Shown: positions 18,663 to 28,549, counted from the stretch's first letter. The stretch is DNA of 64,000 nt from Paraburkholderia ginsengiterrae (GCF_001645125.1 NZ_LXKA01000198.1:1-64000); one strand, 5' to 3'. The notes: generated from the letters alone by a model not told the origin. Translations and numbers: made by a program.

Positions 18663-18679
18663 GTTCCGCATGGCGGAAC
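18663..18679. promoter_or_regulatory. Palindromic operator between iclR-type gene and gcdH
   Basis: GTTCCGC-ATG-GCGGAAC is a perfect 7-base inverted repeat with a 3-base spacer. It matches the shape of known IclR-family operators (TTCCGC-N3-GCGGAA-like). It lies 36 bases from the regulator start and 31 bases from the gcdH start. Confidence 0.75.
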
Positions 18680-18709
18680 TTACGTCAAGCAGGATTCAGG
18701 AGATACGTC

Positions 18710-19900
18710 ATGGCCGAGGCCGCGCAGTTTCACTGGGAAGACCCGCTGCTGCTGGATCAGCAGCTCACCGAAGACGAACGCATGGTGCGCGACGCCGCCG
18801 CGGCCTACGCACAGGACAAGCTGCAACCGCGCGTGCTCGAAGCGTTCCGTCATGAAAAGACCGACGTCGAGATCTTTCGCGAAATGGGCGAACTCGGCCT
18901 GCTCGGCCCGACGATTCCCGAGCAATATGGCGGCCCCGGTCTGAATTACGTCGCGTACGGCCTGATCGCGCGGGAAGTGGAACGTGTCGATTCCGGCTAC
19001 CGCTCGATGATGTCGGTGCAGTCGTCGCTGGTCATGGTGCCGATCTATGAATTCGGCTCCGAAGCGCAGAAGCAGAAGTACCTGCCGAAGCTCGTCACCG
19101 GCGAGTGGATCGGCTGCTTCGGCCTGACTGAACCGAACCATGGGTCCGATCCGGGCAGCATGGTCACGCGAGCGAAAAAGGTCGACGGCGGCTACTCGCT
19201 GTCAGGCTCGAAGATGTGGATCACCAATTCGCCGATCGCCGACGTGTTCGTCGTGTGGGCGAAGCTCGAAGAAAACGGCAAGGACCAGATCCGTGGCTTC
19301 ATTCTCGAGAAAGGCTGGAAGGGTCTGTCGGCTCCCACCATCCATAGCAAGGTGGGCCTGCGCGCGTCGATCACCGGCGAGATCGTGCTCGACGAGGTGT
19401 TCGTGCCGGAAGAAAACCGCTTCCCGGAAGTCAGCGGCTTGCGCGGCCCGTTCACGTGCCTGAACTCGGCGCGTTACGGCATTGCCTGGGGTGCGCTCGG
19501 CGCAGCCGAAGCGTGCTGGCACACCGCGCGTCAATACGTGCTGGATCGCAAGCAGTTCGGCCGGCCGCTCGCCGCCAACCAGCTGATCCAGAAAAAGCTC
19601 GCCGACATGCAAACCGAGATCACGCTCGGCCTGCAAGGCGTGCTGCGCCTCGGCCGCATGAAGGACGAAGGGACCGCGGCGGTCGAAATCACTTCGATCA
19701 TGAAGCGCAATTCGTGCGGCAAGGCGCTGGATATCGCGCGGCTCGCGCGTGACATGCTCGGCGGCAATGGCATTTCGGACGAGTTCGGCATCGCCCGGCA
19801 CCTCGTGAATCTGGAAGTGGTGAACACGTACGAAGGTACGCACGACATTCACGCGCTGATTCTCGGGCGCGCGCAAACCGGCATCCAGGCGTTCTTCTGA
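18710..19900 (+). CDS. gcdH: Glutaryl-CoA dehydrogenase
   Basis: 396 residues, FAD enzyme of the acyl-CoA dehydrogenase family. It oxidises and decarboxylates glutaryl-CoA to crotonyl-CoA in lysine/tryptophan breakdown. '[15 protein letters not shown]' and '[18 protein letters not shown]' bind FAD, and '[17 protein letters not shown]' carries the catalytic glutamate. '[26 protein letters not shown]' is characteristic of GCDH. AGGAG precedes the ATG at 18710. A CoA-transferase often found beside gcdH is not adjacent here. Confidence 0.95.
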   Translation: MAEAAQFHWEDPLLLDQQLTEDERMVRDAAAAYAQDKLQPRVLEAFRHEKTDVEIFREMGELGLLGPTIPEQYGGPGLNYVAYGLIAREVERVDSGYRSMMSVQSSLVMVPIYEFGSEAQKQKYLPKLVTGEWIGCFGLTEPNHGSDPGSMVTRAKKVDGGYSLSGSKMWITNSPIADVFVVWAKLEENGKDQIRGFILEKGWKGLSAPTIHSKVGLRASITGEIVLDEVFVPEENRFPEVSGLRGPFTCLNSARYGIAWGALGAAEACWHTARQYVLDRKQFGRPLAANQLIQKKLADMQTEITLGLQGVLRLGRMKDEGTAAVEITSIMKRNSCGKALDIARLARDMLGGNGISDEFGIARHLVNLEVVNTYEGTHDIHALILGRAQTGIQAFF

Positions 19901-19956
19901 AAGTCTTCTGACGCGCCGCTTGCGGCGCGAGCGGCGGTATTGGTACTGCCTCGATA

Positions 19957-19994
19957 AAAAAGCCCGGTCATCAATGACGATGACCGGGCTTTTT
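19957..19994. terminator. Bidirectional terminator between gcdH and peroxiredoxin
   Basis: A perfect 16-bp stem, AAAAAGCCCGGTCATC (19957-19972) with its complement (19979-19994), loop AATGAC. Poly-T on both strands lets it serve both convergent genes. Confidence 0.92.
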
Positions 19995-20037
19995 AACGTC
20001 CTGAAGCTAACTGCGCGCTTCGTGGCTCATCACGCGC

Positions 20038-20676
<639 letters not shown>

Positions 20677-21016
20677 GTTGATCCTTTAAGGTTATTGGAC
20701 ATTGCGCGCGAGCAACCGCTCGCGCCGCCCCGCAGACGCAAAGCATAAGGGCGCGACGTTACACGACGAACCAACATCGCGTCACTACTTTATGCGTTTT
20801 TGTAATTTTCACCGATTTAGTGGAAACTTTGCGGGACAGATCAACTCCATCTTTGGCAAACTTTGCCGACGCGGTTGTGCAGGTGGAGCATTTTTTTGCC
20901 TATGCTTCAACCGGGAACGGTTCATGCGAACTGGCGAGACAGTGGAACCATACCCTCGCCAGCGGCCGTTTCTTTGGTTACGATTCACGCGTGGCGTGAT
21001 ATGAAGGGAGCTGTCA
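20677..21016. other. Divergent intergenic region, no gene seen
   Basis: 340 bases between the peroxiredoxin gene and the DUF883 gene, AT-richer in the first half. It should contain both promoters. I could not identify a clear OxyR site or small RNA. Confidence 0.5.
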
Positions 21017-21319
21017 ATGTCGGAAGTCAACAAGGAGAGATTGATGTCGGATATCAAAACCGTCCTCGCGGACGCAGAAGATTTGCTGAAACAGGCCGCG
21101 AGTGCCACCGGCGAGCGCGCTTCGGAACTGCGTGAAACGGCGCTTACGCGCCTGAAGCAGGCTAAGGAAAAAGCGGCTGACGTGCAGGTCGTGGTGGTCG
21201 AAAAAGGCAAGAAGGCCGCCCGCGCCACCGACGACTACGTGCATGAGCATCCGTGGGCATCCATCGGCATCGCTGCGGGCGCCGGCATCCTGCTTGGGTT
21301 GTTGATCAATCGCAAGTAA
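21017..21319 (+). CDS. DUF883 (ElaB/YqjD-like) membrane-anchored protein
   Basis: 100 residues. A long charged helix with heptad character (residues 5-70) is followed by 'DYVHEHPWASIGIAAGAGILLGLLI', one C-terminal membrane helix. This is the ElaB/YqjD arrangement: inner-membrane, tail-anchored proteins linked to ribosomes and stress in E. coli. GGGAG precedes the ATG. It is the first of three small genes matching the yqjD-yqjE-yqjK arrangement. Confidence 0.88.
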   Translation: MSEVNKERLMSDIKTVLADAEDLLKQAASATGERASELRETALTRLKQAKEKAADVQVVVVEKGKKAARATDDYVHEHPWASIGIAAGAGILLGLLINRK

Positions 21320-21451
21320 GACTGGTGACGAGGCCGGACGACCCGCGTCCGGCGCACCAGCGAATCGAGTCGCCCGGCGCACGCCTGGCCGGCCCGCTTT
21401 CCCCGGCGCATGCATGCGCCGGTTAGGCCTTCACGCGCAACGTCCATAGCC

Positions 21452-21838
21452 ATGACGATCGAAACACAATCGCAGCGCGGAGAGCGTAGTCCGTTGCGCC
21501 GCATCCTCAGTTCCGTGTTTGCGATACTGCAAACGCGGCTGGAACTGGTCGGCATTGAACTCGCCGAAGAAAAGGACCGCTTGCTCGGCGTGCTATTTCT
21601 TGGCCTTGCGGCCATGATGCTCGCCACGATGGCCCTGATCGCGCTGACGGCGCTGATCGCCATCGCGTTCTGGGACACTTATCGCTTGCAGGCGCTCGCC
21701 GGCATCACCGTCGTCTACGCGATAGCGGGACTGGCCTGCGCGCTGAAAGCGCGCAGCAGTTTACGCAACGCGCCGATGGTGTTCGAAGCGACCATCGCCG
21801 AGTTCGAAAAAGACCGCGAGGTATTCCGCAAGCCGTGA
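21452..21838 (+). CDS. YqjE / phage-holin-III-family membrane protein
   Basis: 128 residues. An amphipathic N-terminus ('RTRLELVGIELAEEKDRLLG'-like segment at about 30-50) is followed by two membrane helices (about 50-75 and 83-102). The family is called 'phage holin family' in databases, but in this setting it is the YqjE protein beside ElaB/YqjD. Function unknown. No strong ribosome site is seen, and the preceding gene ends 132 bases upstream. Confidence 0.82.
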   Translation: MTIETQSQRGERSPLRRILSSVFAILQTRLELVGIELAEEKDRLLGVLFLGLAAMMLATMALIALTALIAIAFWDTYRLQALAGITVVYAIAGLACALKARSSLRNAPMVFEATIAEFEKDREVFRKP

Positions 21839-21959
21839 CACCGAGGGCGTAACGGGAGTGCTTTGCCCGCTCCGCGCCCAGGTTGGGAACCTCGAGCGAT
21901 TTGCAGCGCTTATTTGCAACGTTTATCCGCTGTCTGACTTTCACCGCCGCCGACACGCC

Positions 21960-22445
21960 ATGAGCCAGATTCATTCCGACACCGCATTCCGTAACACGCG
22001 CCACCACGCCAGAGATCTGAGCACCCCGCATTTGCGTGCGCTACGCAAGGAGTTGCTGCTGGTGCGCGCGGATGTCGAGCGCATGGAACTCGCGCAGGCG
22101 ACCATTGAATTTCGGCAGGCAGTCACGCATTTCAGCTGGCTCAAATTCATCGTGCCGGGTTTTGCCGGCATGCGCACAGGCAGCGGTTCGAAGGCGGGCA
22201 TTCTCAACGCCACGAGCATCGGCGCGCTCCTCAAACAATATCCGCTCATCAGTTCGATCGCGTCGATCGTTCTTGCCAAGCCGCTGCGCGCAACGGTCGT
22301 GGCCGGCGCCAAGCCCGCGCTCAAGTGGGGCAGCCTTGTGCTCGCCGGGTGGGAAGCGTACCGGATCTGGCAGCAGATGAAGCGCGAGAAGGCCGCTTCT
22401 GCCTCCACCGGCGACAAAGCCGGCTCGCCGGATAACGGCTACTGA
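21960..22445 (+). CDS. Small membrane-associated protein, DUF3318-like
   Basis: 161 residues. The N-terminal third is a charged helix ('LRKELLLVRADVERMELAQATIEFRQAV'-like region, residues 25-55). A central segment is rich in Gly/Ala/Ile, and the C-terminus is basic. Third gene of the ElaB/YqjE-type cluster, where YqjK-like or DUF3318 proteins are common in Burkholderiales. DUF3318 is from memory. The ATG at 21960 is chosen because the upstream frame lacks conservation-like features. Confidence 0.65.
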   Translation: MSQIHSDTAFRNTRHHARDLSTPHLRALRKELLLVRADVERMELAQATIEFRQAVTHFSWLKFIVPGFAGMRTGSGSKAGILNATSIGALLKQYPLISSIASIVLAKPLRATVVAGAKPALKWGSLVLAGWEAYRIWQQMKREKAASASTGDKAGSPDNGY

Positions 22446-22496
22446 GCGGTTACTGAGGCGTCATGCCTCGCGACGTCTTACTGCCCCGCTGATTGT

Positions 22497-22928
22497 CTAG
22501 CTCGTATTCCAGCACTCGCCGCTTGCCGGCGTCACGCTGTTTGCCCCACTTCTGTTGCCGCGCTGCCCTGTCGCATCGAGTGTGAAAATGCCGCAGGGAT
22601 CGTCGTGCATTGGACCGGTTTCGCTCGGTACCGCCTCGATCGCGTAGCCACCGTTTGCCTGGTCTGCGGGCAGCACGTGCAAGCGATAGACAGGCGCGCC
22701 ATACTGCGGCGCCTGATCCAGGCCTGGCGGGAGTGCCGGCGCGCTGTCGCTTGTTGCGCCTTCGACGAATTGCGCGGCCCGATAGAGCGCGGACGCTGCA
22801 TCGATTCGATGGCTTCGTACGACATGCCGCTGGTACGAAGGCACGGCAAACACCGCCAGCGTGGCGGCTATCGCCAGTGTGATCACCAGTTCGAGCAACG
22901 TGAATGCGGATGGCGGCGGCTTCATCAT
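22497..22928 (-). CDS. pilE: Type IV pilin-like protein PilE (minor pilin)
   Basis: 143 residues. Prepilin N-terminus 'PPSAFTLLELVITLAIAATL', with Glu at +5 and a single membrane helix. Cleavage would fall between Ala and Phe: the residue at -1 is Ala, not the nearly invariant Gly. C-terminal Cys pair ('DDPCGIF' and 'GECWNTS') suggests a disulfide loop. GGGGAG precedes the double ATG (22928/22925). Last gene of the minor pilin operon, 8 bases behind pilX. Confidence 0.85.
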   Translation of the reverse strand: MMKPPPSAFTLLELVITLAIAATLAVFAVPSYQRHVVRSHRIDAASALYRAAQFVEGATSDSAPALPPGLDQAPQYGAPVYRLHVLPADQANGGYAIEAVPSETGPMHDDPCGIFTLDATGQRGNRSGANSVTPASGECWNTS

Positions 22929-22936
22929 GCTCCCCG

Positions 22937-23542
22937 TCAAAATGGCCGGGAGGCGACGCGGCGCCAGTGACGTTCGATCTTCTCCCCCTCGATCACCAGT
23001 TCCATTTGCAGCCACACCTGCGACTCTTTGGTCCGGCCGAAACCGCGCGACGTCAGTAAATACGCCTGGGCGTCCGCGCGGGTAGCCAGGCGCCATGCCT
23101 CGACCAGACATTGTGGCGCGCGCAGCGATCCGGGCCATCTCGCGACGGGTTCGATAGCGCCTGCTTCGAAGGCGGATTCGACTTTCCATTGCGCCGGCTC
23201 GACGGATGCAAGCGGCGGCGCGGCCGTTTGCATTCCTGCTGACGAGACCACACTGCGAGCGCATAAGGTCAGCGCCGAATTTGCGGCTTGAAAGGCTTGC
23301 AGATACTCGCGCACGTTGGCGGCGCCGCGCGCGGCCGCAAGCGATGATTCAAACCACGCGGCAGACGTGGCCAGCATCATGGCTGATATCAGCAGCACGA
23401 TTGGCAGAACTACGCCACGCTGACGGCCACGTGATCTGCGTCGCATGACGCTCAGGCAGCCTAAGGTTTCTGCCCGCTCGTCGCATGAGGCGCGCTGCCC
23501 GTCCTCGCGATCTTGCTGCGGGCTAACTGATCGCTGCGTCAC
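22937..23542 (-). CDS. pilX: Minor pilin assembly protein PilX
   Basis: About 201 residues from a GTG at 23542, which has GGAGG seven bases upstream and starts 2 bases after the pilW stop. An ATG at 23446 would give 169 residues and a shorter leader, but has a poor ribosome site. The hydrophobic N-terminus 'RQRGVVLPIVLLISAMML' has a Gly at the cleavage point and no Glu at +5. 'AFQAANSALTLC' resembles the conserved helix of PilX. It belongs to the FimT-PilV-PilW-PilX-PilE priming set that starts pilus assembly in the inner membrane. Confidence 0.75.
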   Translation of the reverse strand: MTQRSVSPQQDREDGQRASCDERAETLGCLSVMRRRSRGRQRGVVLPIVLLISAMMLATSAAWFESSLAAARGAANVREYLQAFQAANSALTLCARSVVSSAGMQTAAPPLASVEPAQWKVESAFEAGAIEPVARWPGSLRAPQCLVEAWRLATRADAQAYLLTSRGFGRTKESQVWLQMELVIEGEKIERHWRRVASRPF

Positions 23543-23544
23543 GG

Positions 23545-24348
23545 TTAATCCTCCGCATGATTGCGTATCGCCACGCGCCGCCAGAATGCCTGGCGCGGCC
23601 TCGAATCGGTACCAAGAATGGTCACCCCGTCGCAATCGACATAGCGCGAGCGCTGCCCTCGCGGCGCACCGCGTACGAGGACACACAGATCGACGGCGAC
23701 GATCTTTGCCCATTGAGTGACGCTAATTGACGACGCGTCGACTGCTCCTAACCCTCCGGCCAGCCAATATTTGATCCGCACGCGCTCGATGCCCTCCACC
23801 AGCGGCTGCGCAGACCCCGCCTTGCCGTTGCCCTCACAGTAAAGTTCCGGCTCGCCTGTCGAACCGCTGACTCTGGCGAAAAACCGGTTCACTACCCATA
23901 CGCCCTGGCCTCCTGCAACTGGATGGTTGCCTGTCACAGCCTGGCCAAGGCAGTCGGTTGCCTGTCCAGTCGCCGATGGCCATGTGGAGACGCTGTCACC
24001 CACGTAACGGACCGCAACCCCGTCCGAACGACTCGGCAACGTTTCACAGGCCAGACTGTCGTCCGCGCCAGTCGGACGGCCACCCGAGCAGCCGAACAAC
24101 GGTGGCGGACCGTTGTAGCTTGAAACGTCCGCGGGTACGAAGCCGGCCATTTGCAACTGCTGGCCAATCAGCGCCAACGCGATCAGGCCGGCTTCGCGGA
24201 TCCGCATGGCGTCGCTCGCGTGATCGAAAGCGGCCCGCTGCGTCGTATAGAGTGACGCGGCGCCCGCTGTCACGACTAACCCCAGCGCGATAGCAATCAC
24301 GAACTCAAGCAACGTATGACCGCGAGCAGGATTTGAACGCCGCATCAT
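23545..24348 (-). CDS. pilW: Minor pilin PilW
   Basis: 267 residues. Prepilin signal 'ARGHTLLEFVIAIALGLVV' with Gly(-1) and Glu(+5), then a large periplasmic domain with several cysteines ('FGCSGG', 'LACETLPS', 'TDCLGQ', 'YCEGNG', 'VDLCVL', 'VDCDG'). Length and order match PilW of the Pseudomonas minor pilin operon. The start ATG overlaps the pilV stop (ATGA). Confidence 0.85.
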   Translation of the reverse strand: MMRRSNPARGHTLLEFVIAIALGLVVTAGAASLYTTQRAAFDHASDAMRIREAGLIALALIGQQLQMAGFVPADVSSYNGPPPLFGCSGGRPTGADDSLACETLPSRSDGVAVRYVGDSVSTWPSATGQATDCLGQAVTGNHPVAGGQGVWVVNRFFARVSGSTGEPELYCEGNGKAGSAQPLVEGIERVRIKYWLAGGLGAVDASSISVTQWAKIVAVDLCVLVRGAPRGQRSRYVDCDGVTILGTDSRPRQAFWRRVAIRNHAED

Positions 24349-24791
24349 TTCGCAAACGCCAGTGCAACGCATGAGGAGCCCACGGGAAGATCCACACCGC
24401 CGCAAGATGCTGGCTTGTCGATCACGTCGTCCGCATGCGGCATGTCACGCAGCGATTCCCAGGTCACACGGGCCGCAGACACCCCGCCGCTTTCGGTTAC
24501 CGATGCTTGGCCGTGGGGTAAAACGGCCGCCGCCCGCGCATCCCATTGCCTGATCGCGGGATCACCCGTGGCGGGCGTGTACATCGCTTCCGCCACGGAA
24601 TCGGCTATCCACGCTGCTTGTTCGCGCAGCGCCATCGCGCGATCTTCGCGGGCGGTCCACAATTGCCCGGCGATAAGCCCTAACGCTGTGACCGCCATCA
24701 ACGCGACTGCCAGCATGACTTCGATCAATGAGCTACCGCCGCATTTCAAGCCGCGGTGGGGCAAACATGGGATCTGCCAGTACCGTCTCAT
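24345..24791 (-). CDS. pilV: Minor pilin PilV
   Basis: 148 residues. The N-terminus has an unusually long basic leader (MRRYWQIPCLPHRGLKCGG) before 'SSLIEVMLAVALMAVTALG', with Gly(-1) and Glu(+5). The C-terminal domain ends 'GSSCVALAFAK'. It overlaps fimT and pilW by ATGA at both ends, so translation is coupled. Confidence 0.82.
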   Translation of the reverse strand: MRRYWQIPCLPHRGLKCGGSSLIEVMLAVALMAVTALGLIAGQLWTAREDRAMALREQAAWIADSVAEAMYTPATGDPAIRQWDARAAAVLPHGQASVTESGGVSAARVTWESLRDMPHADDVIDKPASCGGVDLPVGSSCVALAFAK

Positions 24792-25354
24792 GAGGTTGCT
24801 CCACACGCACCCTCGACAATCCGCGCGCGGCCACCCGCGGCAATGTGGATGCAGCGCCGCCATTTGTTTCCTTGGGTTGCCCTGGCGGGGGAGCGCGGCG
24901 CTATGTCGAAACTGCGGAACGTGCCGATCAGTTGTCCGGCCGGCGGCGTGAACGTGAGATTCGTCTGCACCCCAGTGATGCTCACCGCCGCGAGCAGGGG
25001 CTGCGCGCGCAGCAGCGCGCGGGTGCCGCCTTGTTCCACCAGCACGGCCCAACCACAGGACCAGTCGGCGACGCCATTGCTGCACGACTGCCCCGCGGTC
25101 AGGCACTGTCGTGCCGCATCGATCCGGCACACAGTGACGCGTGCACCGCGGCGCAATGCTTCACTGCGCGCATAGGCCAGTGTCGAGGCAAGTGCTCTTG
25201 CGCGTGCATCGACCTGGTCGCGCACGTGCCACGCTACGAACGACGGCGTCGCCATCACCGCGACGACCGCCAGCAGCGCGATGACGGCGAGCGTCTCGAC
25301 AAGCGTGAAACCGCGCCATGGCGGTGGATTGGCCACATCCCATTTCATCTGCAT
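24788..25354 (-). CDS. fimT: Minor pilin FimT/GspH family
   Basis: 188 residues. 'WRGFTLVETLAVIALLAVVAV' is the cleavage site and membrane helix. 'ALASTLAYARSEALRRGARVTVCR' is the GspH/FimT hallmark. A C-terminal 'AGGRARIVEG' strand completes the family pattern. First gene of the operon. Alternative ATG at 25348, two codons in. Confidence 0.88.
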   Translation of the reverse strand: MQMKWDVANPPPWRGFTLVETLAVIALLAVVAVMATPSFVAWHVRDQVDARARALASTLAYARSEALRRGARVTVCRIDAARQCLTAGQSCSNGVADWSCGWAVLVEQGGTRALLRAQPLLAAVSITGVQTNLTFTPPAGQLIGTFRSFDIAPRSPARATQGNKWRRCIHIAAGGRARIVEGACGATS

Positions 25355-25552
25355 CCCTGATCGTTTCGAAGAATGCAGCCAATCTAGCGAATCGCAAACA
25401 CCTCAACAATCGGCCGAATGGCCAGGTGGCATTCAGACGCTATCCCGCGCAAGAATTCACGCGACGAACCACAACGGAAGCGGGAGATGCGGATGCGCCA
25501 AACAACGCGGAGGAAAACAGCCTCCAGAACGCAACATGAAGTGCGGCAGCGA

Positions 25553-26035
25553 CTAGCGCTTGCGGGAAGGCTTGGGAGGAGAAGTGGCGCGGCGAAATTC
25601 TTCGATCACGTCTTCGAATTCGGAGACGTCTTCAAAGCGCCGGTAGACGGAAGCGAAACGAACGTAGGCAATCGTGTCGAGCGCGCGCAACTCGTTCATC
25701 ACGAGTTCGCCGAGGCGCTCGCTGCGCACCTCGCGCTCGCCGCTGCCGAGCAACTGGTATTCGATGCGTGCAACGGCCGCGTCGATCGCGTCTGCCGCAA
25801 CCGGGCGCTTGCGCAGTGCCAGTTGCATGCTCGCTACGATCTTGCGGCGGTCGAATTCCGTGCGGCTGCCATCCTTCTTGACGACCGACGGCAACGCCAG
25901 CTCGACCCGCTCATACGTCGTGAAACGTTTGTCGCAGGCCGGGCAGCGGCGGCGCCGGCGAATCGTGGCACCGTCTTCGGATACGCGCGAGTCGACAACC
26001 TGCGTATCGGCGTGACGGCAGAAGGGGCAATGCAT
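25553..26035 (-). CDS. nrdR: Transcriptional repressor NrdR
   Basis: 160 residues. Zinc ribbon with Cys3-x2-Cys6 and Cys31-x2-Cys34, then an ATP-cone domain (about 49-139, '[20 protein letters not shown]'). It represses ribonucleotide reductase genes by sensing dATP/ATP. It lies 6 bases downstream of glyA, a conserved betaproteobacterial pairing, and is probably co-transcribed with it. Confidence 0.96.
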   Translation of the reverse strand: MHCPFCRHADTQVVDSRVSEDGATIRRRRRCPACDKRFTTYERVELALPSVVKKDGSRTEFDRRKIVASMQLALRKRPVAADAIDAAVARIEYQLLGSGEREVRSERLGELVMNELRALDTIAYVRFASVYRRFEDVSEFEDVIEEFRRATSPPKPSRKR

Positions 26036-26041
26036 AACGGC

Positions 26042-27289
26042 TTAGCGGTAAACCGGGAAGCGCTGGGTCAGCTCTGCAACCTGCGCGCGTACACGTTCGA
26101 TCGTGGCTGCGTCTTCCGGGTTGTCCAGCACGTCGGCAATCAGGTTGCCCACCTGTTCCGCTTCCTTGACGCCGAAGCCGCGCGTGGTCATGGCAGGCGA
26201 GCCGAGACGCACGCCGCTCGTCACGAACGGCTTTTCCGGATCGTTCGGAATCGCGTTCTTGTTGACGGTGATGTGCGCGGCGCCGAGCGCGGCTTCCGCA
26301 GCCTTGCCGGTAATCTTCTTCGCGCGCAGATCGACCAGCATCACGTGGCTTTCGGTGCGGCCCGACACGATACGCAGACCGCGCTTGACCAGCGTCTCGG
26401 CCAGCACGCGGGCGTTTTCCACGACCTGCTGCTGGTACGCCTTGAATTCCGGCGACAGCGCTTCCTTGAAAGCCACGGCCTTGCCGGCGATCACGTGCAT
26501 CAGCGGACCACCCTGAATGCCCGGGAAGATGGCCGAGTTGATCTGCTTTTCGAACTCGGCCTTCATCAGGATCACGCCGCCGCGCGGGCCGCGCAGGCTC
26601 TTGTGCGTGGTGGTGGTGACGAAATCGGCGTGCGGCACCGGGTTCGGATACACACCCGCGGCAACCAGGCCGGCGTAGTGCGCCATGTCGACCATGAAGT
26701 ACGCGCCGATCGACTTGGCGATCTTCGACAGGCGTTCGAAATCGATACGCAGCGCGAAAGCAGAGGCGCCCGCTACGATCAACTTCGGCTTGTGCTCCTG
26801 AGCGAGCTTCTCGGCAGCGTCGTAGTCGATGTCTTCGGCTTCGTTCAGGCCGTAGCTCACCACGTTGAACCACTTGCCCGACATGTTGACCGGCGAGCCG
26901 TGCGTGAGGTGGCCGCCGTGCGCGAGGCTCATGCCCATGATGGTATCGCCCGGCTTGAGCATGGCGAAGAACACACCCTGGTTGGCTTGCGAGCCGGAGT
27001 TCGGCTGCACGTTCGCCGCTTCGGCGCCGAACAGTTGCTTGACGCGGTCGATCGCGAGCTGCTCGGCGATGTCGACGAATTCACAGCCGCCGTAATAGCG
27101 CTTGCCCGGATACCCTTCAGCGTACTTGTTCGTGAGTTGCGAGCCTTGTGCAGCCATGACAGCCGGGCTCGTATAGTTTTCCGACGCGATCAGTTCGATG
27201 TGCTCTTCCTGACGGCGGTTTTCCTGCTCGATGACCTTCCAGAGTTCAGGATCGACGTTGGCGATGGTGCTTTGGGCTCTGTCAAACAT
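26042..27289 (-). CDS. glyA: Serine hydroxymethyltransferase
   Basis: 415 residues. Converts serine and tetrahydrofolate to glycine and methylene-THF. '[13 protein letters not shown]' and '[18 protein letters not shown]' are hallmark segments, and '[14 protein letters not shown]' holds the PLP lysine (about residue 228). A ZTP-sensing riboswitch lies 171 bases upstream in the leader, tying expression to the one-carbon/folate state. Confidence 0.97.
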   Translation of the reverse strand: MFDRAQSTIANVDPELWKVIEQENRRQEEHIELIASENYTSPAVMAAQGSQLTNKYAEGYPGKRYYGGCEFVDIAEQLAIDRVKQLFGAEAANVQPNSGSQANQGVFFAMLKPGDTIMGMSLAHGGHLTHGSPVNMSGKWFNVVSYGLNEAEDIDYDAAEKLAQEHKPKLIVAGASAFALRIDFERLSKIAKSIGAYFMVDMAHYAGLVAAGVYPNPVPHADFVTTTTHKSLRGPRGGVILMKAEFEKQINSAIFPGIQGGPLMHVIAGKAVAFKEALSPEFKAYQQQVVENARVLAETLVKRGLRIVSGRTESHVMLVDLRAKKITGKAAEAALGAAHITVNKNAIPNDPEKPFVTSGVRLGSPAMTTRGFGVKEAEQVGNLIADVLDNPEDAATIERVRAQVAELTQRFPVYR

Positions 27290-27459
27290 ACGGATTCCGT
27301 TGAGTGTGTTCAGGTTGACCGGATCGTGCGCCGAATCTTGCGTAGAGGGTACGCAGCGCTGCTGGCGGCTAGGCCAGCCCTGACGTGGCGGATGGAGAGA
27401 CGCCGCACACGCGAGGCAGGACAGCCACCGTCAGCGCAGATCATTGCGCGCGGATCACA

Positions 27460-27563
27460 GCTGCCCAGGCGAACGGCAAAACGGCACCCTGCGCTTCACG
27501 GTGGGTTGCTCCACCTTGAACCCGGTTGCTTGAACCGGTTCTATCGCCAGTCACGCAGGGATG
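27460..27563 (-). ncRNA. ZTP (pfl-motif) riboswitch in the glyA leader
   Basis: Read on the minus strand. Stem P1 is CCCTGCG (27560-27554) pairing with CGCAGGG (27493-27487). After the 5' arm comes the conserved TGACTGGCG (27553-27545). A hairpin GGTGGAGCAACCCACC (27515-27500) precedes the 3' arm, and then, after a short linker, CGCCTGGGCA (27471-27462). The GGCG and CGCC blocks can form the pseudoknot that binds ZTP/ZMP. This matches the pfl consensus in element order and in all conserved blocks. The motif is known upstream of glyA, purH and folD genes. The ~170 bases to the glyA ATG contain further hairpins that may be the expression platform. Confidence 0.88.
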
Positions 27564-27802
27564 AGCGCGTTAGTTTATTGGAAGAGGATCGAATAGGCAA
27601 CCGGCCTCCGGGCGCCCCGGCGGGCGCTCGCCACGCGGACGGCCAGGCCGCCCGGCGCGGCATTCAAACGTCTGATAAATGTCCGCGCCGAATTCACGGT
27701 GCCTCCCTGCCACAACCGCTGATGCAACTGGTTCATCCTTGCCGCAGCGCCGCAATGAAAGTAGGCTTGGGGCCTTTCTCTCTTCTCGACCAGGGAACTG
27801 CA
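27564..27802. other. GC-rich divergent promoter region
   Basis: This region lies between the glyA leader and the plus-strand SDR gene. The part at 27598-27665 is very GC-rich with local inverted repeats. No gene is evident. Confidence 0.4.
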
Positions 27803-28549
27803 ATGATCGTGTTCGTCACCGGAGCATCGGCGGGATTCGGCGCCGCTATCGCTCGCGCCTTTGTCAAGGGCGGCCATCGCGTCGTCGCCACTGCACGCCG
27901 TAAAGACCGCCTGCAGGCACTCGCCGACGAACTCGGCGACGCTCTCCTGCCTTACGAACTGGACGTGCGCGACCGCGCCGCCGTCGAGGCGGTGCCGGCC
28001 TCGCTGCCGGCGGGTTTCGCTGCAATCGACGTGCTGGTCAACAATGCGGGCCTCGCGCTCGGTATCGAGCCTGCGCAAAAAGCGAGTCTGGATGAATGGA
28101 CGACCATGATCGAGACCAACTGTACGGGCCTCGTGCAGGTCACGCACGCGCTCCTGCCCGGCATGGTGGAGCGCAACCGCGGGCACATCGTCAATCTGGG
28201 CTCCGCGGCCGGCAACTGGCCGTATGCCGGCGGCAACGTGTATGGCGCAACCAAGGCGTTCGTGCGCCAGTTCAGCCTGAATCTGCGCTCAGACCTCGCC
28301 GGCACTGCGCTTCGCGTGACTGACGTCGAACCGGGCCTGTGCGGCGGCACCGAGTTCTCCAACGTGCGTTTTCGCGGTGACGACGCGAGGGCCGGCAAAA
28401 TGTACGAAAACGTGCAACCGCTGACCCCCGAAGACATCGCTGATTCGATCTACTGGATCACCACTCGCCCGGCGCACGTCAACATCAACACGATCGAGCT
28501 GATGCCGGTGGCTCAAACGTTCGCCGCGTTGTCCGTGCATCGCGGCTGA
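27803..28549 (+). CDS. SDR oxidoreductase, YdfG-type 3-hydroxy acid dehydrogenase
   Basis: 248 residues. 'VFVTGASAGFGAAIARAF' is the NADP-binding TGxxxGxG site, 'VNNAGLALG' the NNAG motif, and Ser plus 'YGATKAF' the catalytic residues. 'TDVEPGLCGGTEFSNVRF' and 'PEDIADSIYWITTRPAHVNINTIELMP' are typical of YdfG (NADP-dependent 3-hydroxy acid/malonic semialdehyde reductase). Start ATG has CAGGGA upstream. An open frame extends far upstream but covers glyA/nrdR antisense and is not coding. Confidence 0.88.
   Translation: MIVFVTGASAGFGAAIARAFVKGGHRVVATARRKDRLQALADELGDALLPYELDVRDRAAVEAVPASLPAGFAAIDVLVNNAGLALGIEPAQKASLDEWTTMIETNCTGLVQVTHALLPGMVERNRGHIVNLGSAAGNWPYAGGNVYGATKAFVRQFSLNLRSDLAGTALRVTDVEPGLCGGTEFSNVRFRGDDARAGKMYENVQPLTPEDIADSIYWITTRPAHVNINTIELMPVAQTFAALSVHRG

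Noticed and set aside
25418-28549. A 1043-codon plus-strand open frame
   Set aside because: Only its last 248 codons are a gene (SDR). The rest is antisense to nrdR and glyA and crosses the riboswitch.
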